Shown piece by piece: positions 58,734 to 64,000 of a stretch of 64,000 nt of DNA. Position 1 is the stretch's first letter. Each line of letters begins with the position of its first letter. The notes beneath the pieces were generated by a model. The model searched no databases. It saw only the letters and a list, made by a program, of their open reading frames with translations, and was not told the DNA's origin. The stretch comes from Actinorhabdospora filicis. GTDB taxonomy: Bacteria; Actinomycetota; Actinomycetes; Mycobacteriales; Micromonosporaceae. A program made the position numbers and the translations under genes. Location of the stretch: NCBI RefSeq assembly GCF_030269765.1, contig NZ_BSTX01000001.1, forward strand, positions 848,106 to 912,105, read 5' to 3'.

Positions 58734-59226
58734 CGCTGACCCGGCCCTGGCCGTCGAAGCGGTAGCCGACGCCCCTGATCGTGGTGACCAGCGGGAAGCG
58801 GTCCCCGGCCTTCATGCGCAGGCGGCGGATGTGCACGTCGATGGTCCGGCGCCCGACGTGGGCGTCCCCCCACACCGAGTGGAGCAGCTGCGCCCGGCTG
58901 AAGACCTGGCCGGGGTGATCGGCGAAGAAGAGCAGCAGGTCGAACTCCAGGCGGCTCAGCGACAGTTCCCGCGTGCCCTGCCGCACCACCCGCGAGTCGG
59001 GGTAGATGTGGATCTCGGCGCCGGTGTCGATGCGTGGCGCCGGTTCGATCTCGTAGGGCTCGGCGGCCCGGACGGTGACGGTGACCGCGCCGAGGTGCGC
59101 GATCTGGTCGCGGACGGCGTCCAGGGTCTGGACGAGGTCCTCGTTCAGGCTCGCCCCGGCGGCGGCGAGCTCGATGGTGACGGTCAGTCCGTTGAGTGCG
59201 GGTGGGCGTTCCAGCTGGATGGTCAT
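58720..59226 (-). CDS. Receiver-less OmpR-type winged-helix regulator
   Basis: A 168-residue protein. ATG 59226 has GGAG upstream. Residues 1-70 form a small alpha/beta domain (LTVTIELAAAGASLNEDLVQ, VTVTVRAAEPYE) that is not a receiver: no phospho-Asp or Lys motif. Residues 72-165 are an OmpR winged helix (LSLSRLEFDLLLFFADHPGQ, VFSRAQLLHSVWGDAHVGRR, TTIRGVGYRFDGQG). It probably senses its signal directly or acts constitutively. The motif at its own promoter also lies in front of egtA and the cysteine dioxygenase gene, so it is one candidate thiol regulator, Rrf2 being the other. Confidence 0.85.
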   Translation of the reverse strand: MTIQLERPPALNGLTVTIELAAAGASLNEDLVQTLDAVRDQIAHLGAVTVTVRAAEPYEIEPAPRIDTGAEIHIYPDSRVVRQGTRELSLSRLEFDLLLFFADHPGQVFSRAQLLHSVWGDAHVGRRTIDVHIRRLRMKAGDRFPLVTTIRGVGYRFDGQGRVSVTRG

Positions 59227-59260
59227 GGTCACTCCAGGGTCGGGGTCGGGTCGGTGGCGG

Positions 59261-59341
59261 CTAGCTACGGCGGCCCGGACAGCCCCGGGGGTGGAACGCC
59301 CCTCGGCGAGTCGCTCCACTGTGGATGATGGCCCTGGTCAT
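59261..59341 (-). CDS. Possible leader peptide before the OmpR-type regulator
   Basis: ATG 59341 opens a 26-codon frame (MTRAIIHSGATRRGA...RGCPGRRS) 11 bases after the TAGGAT -10 element and ends 34 bases before the regulator start. One Cys codon. Weak, but the position parallels the egtA leader. Confidence 0.2.
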   Translation of the reverse strand: MTRAIIHSGATRRGAFHPRGCPGRRS

Positions 59342-59352
59342 GTGCCCACCAT

Positions 59353-59371
59353 ATCCTATCGGTTAAGTAGG
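59353..59371 (-). promoter_or_regulatory. Operator and -10 of the OmpR-type regulator gene
   Basis: CCTATCGGTTAAGTAGG (plus strand, 59355-59371). On the minus strand it reads TTCCTACTT-N6-TAGGAT, the same as the cysteine dioxygenase promoter; TAGGAT occupies 59358-59353. Confidence 0.6.
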
Positions 59372-59385
59372 AAACAAGGACGTGA

Positions 59386-59419
59386 GAGAGGCGGACGGCC
59401 CCTGGCGCGCCCGCCTCTC
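59386..59419 (-). terminator. Hairpin between DedA gene and regulator gene
   Basis: Stem GAGAGGCGG (59386-59394) and CCGCCTCTC (59411-59419), loop 16. Confidence 0.4.
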
Positions 59420-59420
59420 A

Positions 59421-59451
59421 GGTTTCAGCCGGGTTTCGGCCGGTTTCGGCC
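59421..59451. repeat. Short tandem repeat
   Basis: Three near-copies of GGTTTCGGCC at 59421, 59432 and 59442 (the first reads GGTTTCAGCC), just downstream of the DedA stop. No function apparent. Confidence 0.5.
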
Positions 59452-59462
59452 CACCGGGCCGG

Positions 59463-60119
59463 CTAGTCGGCCTCAGCGGCGACCGGCATCGGCGCGGCCT
59501 CCACCGGCGCGTCCTTCTTCTTCGCGCGCTTCATCACCAAACGCACGACCTCGATGATGATCGTGATCGAGATGGCGATGCCGAACCCGAGCAGCAGCCC
59601 CTTCACCGGGTCGCCCTCCACGGCCTCACCGGCGAAGTAGCCGATGCACGCGCTGTAGACGCCCCACGACAGGGCCGCGATCGCGTCGAAGGACGAGAAC
59701 CGGCGCAGCGGGTAGCCCACCGTCCCCGTGATGAGCGTGGTCGCCGTCCGCCCACCCGGGATGTACCGCGAGATCACCAGCACCATGCCGCCGCGCTCGG
59801 CGAGCGCCTTCTCGGCCCAGTCGAACAGCTTGCCCTTCTTGCTGCCCGACTTGAGTTTGCGCCGGATCGCGCCGCCCGCCGTCCGCCCGATCAGATACGA
59901 GATGTGGTCGCCCGCGAAGGCACCGGCCGCACCCGCCAGGATCACCAGCACCAGGATCGGCTTCCCGTTCGCGCTGGCGAACACACCGGCGGTGATGACG
60001 ACGGTCTCGGCGGGCACCACCGGGAAGAAGCCGTCGAGCAGCGCGATCGTGAAGATGCCGAGGTAGACCCATGGAGTGGCCATGATGCCGTCCATGAAGT
60101 GGATGATCTGATCTTTCAT
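59463..60119 (-). CDS. DedA-family membrane protein
   Basis: A 218-residue protein with about five helices. ATG 60119 is preferred because a TACCGT -10 (60157-60152) puts the transcript start downstream of a GTG at 60149. Landmarks: VYLGIFTIALLDGFFPVVPA, then ETVVITAGVF, GDHISYLIGRTAGGAIRRKL, and the basic ISRYIPGGRTATTLITGTVG. DedA proteins act as lipid (undecaprenyl-phosphate or phospholipid) flippases or in membrane homeostasis. The C-terminal tail is Lys/Arg- then Ala-rich. Confidence 0.9.
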   Translation of the reverse strand: MKDQIIHFMDGIMATPWVYLGIFTIALLDGFFPVVPAETVVITAGVFASANGKPILVLVILAGAAGAFAGDHISYLIGRTAGGAIRRKLKSGSKKGKLFDWAEKALAERGGMVLVISRYIPGGRTATTLITGTVGYPLRRFSSFDAIAALSWGVYSACIGYFAGEAVEGDPVKGLLLGFGIAISITIIIEVVRLVMKRAKKKDAPVEAAPMPVAAEAD

Positions 60120-60246
60120 CTGCGGCCAATCGGTCGGTGGGCGTTCCACACACGGTAAGCGGTGTGGGCAAGGGCGGCATGGGCCCGGAGGAGGAAGTGT
60201 CCCCTAGGTGAGAGGGCGGTGGCGACTCAGGGACGGGCCGCAAAAA

Positions 60247-60272
60247 GGGGCCGCCCCCGAAGGAGCGGCCCC
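60247..60272 (-). terminator. Terminator of the amidase gene
   Basis: Stem GGGGCCGC (60247-60254) and GCGGCCCC (60265-60272), followed on the minus strand by TTTTTG. Confidence 0.75.
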
Positions 60273-60287
60273 ACTCTCATCCAGCCG

Positions 60288-62243
60288 TTACCACTTCCAG
60301 AACGACGGCAGCACGTCCACGTCCGCGGCGTTGACGTACATGATCCGGTGCCCGAACTGGATCTCGTAGTAGCGCATCTGGCCGTTGACCACGACGTTCG
60401 GCCCGGCCATCGTCTTGGCCCAGAAGTAGTTCGTCTCGGGCGACAGGTCGCCGATGGTGTAGCGCTGCCCGGCCGCGAAGGTGTACGGCAGCGGCGTGAT
60501 CGTCTGGTAGGCGATGCCGGTGCCGGCGTAGGCGGCCTCTTCCGGGTAGGCGCGGCCGTAGACGGGGACGGTCGCCTTGCCCTTCTTGGGCGTCACGATG
60601 AGGCCGAGGGTCTGCTTGGCCACGGGGTTGTCGGCGGGGTTGTACAGCCAGCCCTTCTGGCCGAGGTACCAGATCGCCAGCCAGTCGCCCTGGCGGTCGG
60701 CGACCGAGTACTGCTGCCCGGTCGCCACGCGGGAGCCGTGGTCGGACACGTGGCGGGTGGAGCGGTCGCCGTTGGGGCGCAGGCCGATGTCGTACAGCAG
60801 TGGCGCGTCGAAGCTCGGGCCGCTGTACAGGAACACCGTGCTGCTGGCCCGGTCCGGGCAGGGGTCGGCGGGCTTCTTGCTGTCGCAGCCGACCATGGCG
60901 GGGCGGTTGCGCTGGAAGTCGGGGTCGATCACGACCTGGCCGGAGCCCTGCCAGCCGATGCCCCAGAAGGGCGCGCCGAGCAGGTCGAAGTAGTGGGACC
61001 AGTCCCAGTAGGGGCCCGGGTCCCAGTGCATGCCGCGGATCGTCGACGGGATCGTGCCGGGCACGTTGTCGTGGCCGATGATGTGGGCGCGGTCCAGCGG
61101 GATGTTGAAGCGGTGCGCGAGGTAGCGGACGAGGCGGGCCGAGGTCCGGTAGAGGGTCTCGGTGTACCAGGCGCCGTTGGCCGCGAAGCCCTCGTGCTCG
61201 ATGCCGATCGAGTGCGAGTTGACGTACCAGTTACCGGCGTGCCAGGCGACGTCCTCGGGCTTGACGTGCTGGGCGGTGTGGCCGTCGGTGCTGCGCATCG
61301 TGTACTGCCAGGACACGTAGGTGGGGTCCTGGACCATGTCCACCGCCGAGGAGTAGTAGCCCTCGATGTCGTGGATGACGATGTAGTCGATGCTCATGTC
61401 GGTCGGGCGGTTGGCCTGATCGTGGTTGCCGTAGTCGCCGGGCTTGGGCCCGTACTGCTCGTAGGGCGCCGGGATCCACTCGCAGCCGAGGTTCGCCGGG
61501 CAGTCGGTGGCCTCGGGGGCGTGCGAGGAGCGCAGGCCCAGCTCGGACAGCTGCGGCTCGGCGGCCTCCAGGTCGGGCTGCGCGGCCAGCGACACCGGGC
61601 CGGCGTCGGTGTCCTCAGCGGCGCCGGTGCGGATGAGCTCGAAGACGTCCTGCGCGAAGCGGCCGGCGGTACCGGCGTCGGTGGCGCCGGAGTAGCGGGC
61701 GACCGCGCCGAACCAGTCGGCGGGGCTGGACGAGGTCACGCCCAGGTCCCGCTGGTGGGCGGCGAGCAGGGCGGCCCCGCCGCGGATGTTCTGGGCGGCG
61801 TCGGCGCGCAGGGACGCCTCGTCGGCGCCGGTCAGCGCGGCGGCCGCGTCGAGGGTCTGCAAGGCCGGGTCGGCGGCGGCGGGGGCGAGTTCGGGGGTGG
61901 TGATGAGCGGGCGCGACTCGTCGCCGCGCGCGTCCTCGTCACCGTCGTGGTGGGTGCCCGACGCGTTGGCCTCGGCGGCGTCGGTGAGGTGCATCGGCCC
62001 GTATCCGGCGCCGGTGCTGGGCTGCCCGGCGTGGTCGGCCCAGCGCGACTCCATGTAGGACACGCCGAGGAGGATGCTCTCGGGGACGCCGAACTCGGCG
62101 GCGGCCCGGCTGTACTGCTGCTGGCGCTCGCTTCCGGCGGCCTGGGCGGGGGCGGCGGAGAGGGCGGCGAGCCCGGTGGCGATGAGGGCGGAGGCGGCCA
62201 GACCTGCGGCGATCCGGCGGCGCGGTGGTGCGTGTCGGGCCAT
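60288..62243 (-). CDS. Secreted N-acetylmuramoyl-L-alanine amidase with extra N-terminal helical domain
   Basis: A 651-residue exported protein. ATG 62243 has GAGG upstream. Signal peptide 1-36 (cleavage after AQA-A). Residues 40-210 resemble a lysozyme-like or transglycosylase-type domain (AAAEFGVPESILLGVSYMES, SGAGYGPMHLTDAAEA) with an inserted Asp/Gly/Ala-rich stretch. Residues 280-425 are Amidase_2/PGRP: DYIVIHDIEGYYSSA with His291, HSIGIEHEG, AHIIGHDNVPG and GMHWDPGPY with His406. The C-terminal 200 residues contain two SH3-like wall-binding repeats (YSVADRQGDWLAIWYLGQKG). It cleaves the glycan-peptide amide of peptidoglycan outside the cell. Confidence 0.88.
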   Translation of the reverse strand: MARHAPPRRRIAAGLAASALIATGLAALSAAPAQAAGSERQQQYSRAAAEFGVPESILLGVSYMESRWADHAGQPSTGAGYGPMHLTDAAEANASGTHHDGDEDARGDESRPLITTPELAPAAADPALQTLDAAAALTGADEASLRADAAQNIRGGAALLAAHQRDLGVTSSSPADWFGAVARYSGATDAGTAGRFAQDVFELIRTGAAEDTDAGPVSLAAQPDLEAAEPQLSELGLRSSHAPEATDCPANLGCEWIPAPYEQYGPKPGDYGNHDQANRPTDMSIDYIVIHDIEGYYSSAVDMVQDPTYVSWQYTMRSTDGHTAQHVKPEDVAWHAGNWYVNSHSIGIEHEGFAANGAWYTETLYRTSARLVRYLAHRFNIPLDRAHIIGHDNVPGTIPSTIRGMHWDPGPYWDWSHYFDLLGAPFWGIGWQGSGQVVIDPDFQRNRPAMVGCDSKKPADPCPDRASSTVFLYSGPSFDAPLLYDIGLRPNGDRSTRHVSDHGSRVATGQQYSVADRQGDWLAIWYLGQKGWLYNPADNPVAKQTLGLIVTPKKGKATVPVYGRAYPEEAAYAGTGIAYQTITPLPYTFAAGQRYTIGDLSPETNYFWAKTMAGPNVVVNGQMRYYEIQFGHRIMYVNAADVDVLPSFWKW

Positions 62244-62324
62244 GGTGTCCTCGGTTAAAAGCGGTGAACGGGTCATGGAGCGCACTTTAGCTACCTCACC
62301 GCCCGCAGGGAAGTAGGAAAACTT

Positions 62325-62355
62325 CAAGGGACCGCCCCCGTGGAACGGTCCCTTG
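62325..62355 (-). terminator. Terminator of the MFS gene
   Basis: Stem CAAGGGACCG (62325-62334) and CGGTCCCTTG (62346-62355), loop 11, beyond the MFS stop at 62367. Confidence 0.7.
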
Positions 62356-62366
62356 TGGAGTGGTGA

Positions 62367-63848
62367 CTAGCGCGGCGCGCCGCGCAGCTTGAGCTTCCCG
62401 CCCGGCGCCGCGAGCAGCGCCACCAGCATGATCAGCGCGCCGATGCCGCCGACCCACGCCAGCAGCGAGCCGGTCGCCCCCGAGGCCGCCTCGGCGATGC
62501 CCTTCACCGGCGCGTCGGCCCGGACGTCCTGGATGTACAGGGTGCCGGCGACGGCCAGCGCCACCGAGCCGCCGACCTGGCGGAAGAAGGAGAGCTTGCC
62601 GGTGGCCAGCCCGATGTGCTCGGGCGCGACGGTGCCCTGGATGGCGATGGTCAGCCCCGACAGCATCGGCCCGATGCCCAGCCCGAGCAGGCCCATCCAG
62701 ATCGCCGTGGTCCACGTCGGCGTCGTGAAGGACAGCTGCGAGAACAGCACGCACCCGGCCAGCAGAAGCAGCGCCGATCCGGCCAGCAGCGCCTTGAACC
62801 GGCGTGTGCGGGCGATGACCACGCTGGCGACCATGCTGCCGACCACGATCCCGATCATCGTCGGGTAGACCCGCAGGCCGGAGTCGGTGGCCGAGACCCG
62901 GTGGGCGTCCTGGAAGAAGCGCGGCAGGAACACCATCGCCGTCATCATCCCGAAGGCGCCGAAGAAGGAGGCCAGGTTGAACGTGGTGTAGGCGCGGTTC
63001 TTGAACAGCCCCAGCGGAATCAGCGGCTCGGCGACCTTCGTCTCGATGAGCACGAACAGGGCCAGCAGGACCACCGACGCCCCGAGCGGCCCGGCCACCT
63101 GCCAGTCGGTCCACTCGCGCAGCTCACCGGTGCCGCCCTCGGAGGCCGACTTCTGCGTCAGCCCGATCAGCAGCGCCGAGATGGCCAGCGCGAACACCGC
63201 GATGCCGGCGTAGTCGATGCGGACCTTCACCGAGCGGTCCCGGGTCGTCTTCGGCAGCTTCCACAGCATGACCGCCAGGATCAGCACACCGGCGGGCAGG
63301 TTGATCAGGAAGATCCAGTGCCAGGAGACATTGTCGGTGAGGACGCCGCCCAGGTAGGGGCCGCCGACCATGCTGGTGCCCATCAGGACGCCCATGATCC
63401 CCTGCATCCGGCCCATCTTCTCCGGCGGGATCAGGTCGGAGGCCAGGGCCAGCGACAGCGGGATCAGCGCGCCGGCGCCGAGCCCCTGGAGGGCACGGAA
63501 GGCGATCAGCCAGCCCATGTCGGGCGACCACGCGCAGAGCAGGGAACCCAGCAGGAACAACCCGAGCCCGGTGATCAGCAGGTTCTTGCGCCCGAACACG
63601 TCCGACAGCCGCCCGTAGATCGGCACGGTGATGGTCGAGGACAGCAGGTAGGCGGTCACGGTCCAGGTGTAGAGGGATCCGCCGCCGAGTTCACCGACGA
63701 TGCGGGGCAGCGCGGTGCCGACGATGGTGCTGTCCAGCAGGGCCAGGAACATGCCACCGAAGACGGCGACGAGGAGCAGGCCCATGCCCTTGACGGCGGG
63801 CCGCGCGAGGGCGGTGGGGACGGGGGGTGGGGCCGTCTGAGTCGACAC
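62367..63848 (-). CDS. MFS multidrug exporter, EmrB/QacA type
   Basis: A 493-residue, 14-helix exporter. GTG 63848 has GGAGG upstream. Landmarks: GGMFLALLDSTIVGTALPRI, IYGRLSDVFGRKNLLITG (motif A) and MGTSMVGGPYLGGVLTDNVS (motif C). It is divergent from a PadR-family gene with repeated operator-like sequences between them, the standard arrangement for an inducible drug pump. Confidence 0.93.
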   Translation of the reverse strand: MSTQTAPPPVPTALARPAVKGMGLLLVAVFGGMFLALLDSTIVGTALPRIVGELGGGSLYTWTVTAYLLSSTITVPIYGRLSDVFGRKNLLITGLGLFLLGSLLCAWSPDMGWLIAFRALQGLGAGALIPLSLALASDLIPPEKMGRMQGIMGVLMGTSMVGGPYLGGVLTDNVSWHWIFLINLPAGVLILAVMLWKLPKTTRDRSVKVRIDYAGIAVFALAISALLIGLTQKSASEGGTGELREWTDWQVAGPLGASVVLLALFVLIETKVAEPLIPLGLFKNRAYTTFNLASFFGAFGMMTAMVFLPRFFQDAHRVSATDSGLRVYPTMIGIVVGSMVASVVIARTRRFKALLAGSALLLLAGCVLFSQLSFTTPTWTTAIWMGLLGLGIGPMLSGLTIAIQGTVAPEHIGLATGKLSFFRQVGGSVALAVAGTLYIQDVRADAPVKGIAEAASGATGSLLAWVGGIGALIMLVALLAAPGGKLKLRGAPR

Positions 63849-63880
63849 GGATCCTCCAGGGACCTGTTCAAGCACACGGA

Positions 63881-63944
63881 AAGTTTGACCTGTCGAGATT
63901 TACATATGAAGTTCGACCTGTCAACTCCAACATGTCGAATCTTG
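63881..63944. promoter_or_regulatory. PadR operator array
   Basis: Direct repeats AAGTTTGACCTGTC (63881-63894) and AAGTTCGACCTGTC (63909-63922), 28 bp apart, plus an inverted copy (ACATGTCGAATCTTG). TTCGACCTGT and ACATGTCGAA form a 10-N8-10 inverted pair (9 of 10 matching). Confidence 0.6.
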
Positions 63945-63959
63945 CATTACGATGAGGCC

Positions 63960-64000
63960 ATGTCACTTCGCATCGCCCTGCTGGGGCTGCTCCAGGAGTC
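63960..64000 (+). CDS. PadR-family regulator, 5' end only
   Basis: Thirteen codons before the right edge: MSLRIALLGLLQE. This is the typical PadR start. ATG 63960 follows TACGAT by exactly 6 bases (leaderless). By position it should repress the divergent MFS exporter and itself. Confidence 0.65.
   Translation, partial: MSLRIALLGLLQE

Overview
The window is a very GC-rich actinomycete chromosome. Evidence for this includes strong G/C third-position bias, frequent GTG starts, a SARP regulator, a large ATP-binding LuxR regulator, an EgtA-type enzyme and many apparently leaderless genes. A Streptosporangiales-like organism such as Actinomadura or a relative is plausible, but that is a guess from gene content. 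I saw no rRNA, tRNA or CRISPR array.

Bases 1-6271 are the end of an integrated phage or phage-derived element. The minus strand carries a large serine integrase, two coupled small genes, an unknown zinc-binding-type protein, a small coiled-coil protein, a probable scaffold and a P22-like coat protein that runs off the left edge. A plus-strand DNA-binding protein faces the integrase. No portal or terminase lies between integrase and scaffold. The host boundary is probably between 6148 and 6291.

From 6292 rightwards is host chromosome. 6.3-13.4 kb: an FAD monooxygenase with an operator-like palindrome, a DsbA/VKOR disulfide pair, a membrane-anchored Mrr-like nuclease, a TetR regulator with an extra C-terminal domain facing a P450, and a secreted beta-propeller protein. 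13.6-18.9 kb: a lipoprotein / membrane-fusion / ATPase / permease operon facing a two-component system. 18.9-23.7 kb: a solitary Vsr nuclease, a JAMM-like protein, MarR/YceI with paired operators, and a SARP regulator facing a secreted metzincin-lectin with SARP-like repeats. 23.7-33.7 kb: an alpha-galactosidase, Nudix, MarR/hydrolase, DUF1963-like protein, a Tat-type SDR facing a LuxR-family ATPase, and a tandem pair of membrane paralogues.

33.7-40 kb is rich in sulfur genes: alcohol dehydrogenase, rhodanese, cysteine dioxygenase, Nudix, Rrf2, DUF3052 and an SsuABC-type transporter. 40.2-47.5 kb: polysaccharide deacetylase, GntR, a diiron-DUF362 fusion with a coupled methyltransferase, an orphan MsiK-like ATPase and a beta-helix protein. 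47.6-54.2 kb: two GNAT proteins, a drug-type MFS, and a ROK repressor with two MFS paralogues that share a promoter element. 54.3-64 kb: TerC with a free LysR-type effector domain, two DoxX-like proteins, EgtA facing a receiver-less OmpR-type regulator, DedA, a secreted peptidoglycan amidase, and an EmrB/QacA-type MFS facing a PadR gene cut by the right edge.

The two signals I find most interesting are (i) the two-gene diiron-DUF362 plus methyltransferase cassette opposite a GntR regulator, and (ii) a shared motif of the form TTCCTAY...TAGGRT. It overlaps the -10 element of three promoters: cysteine dioxygenase-rhodanese, egtA and the OmpR-type regulator. This suggests one thiol/sulfur regulon.
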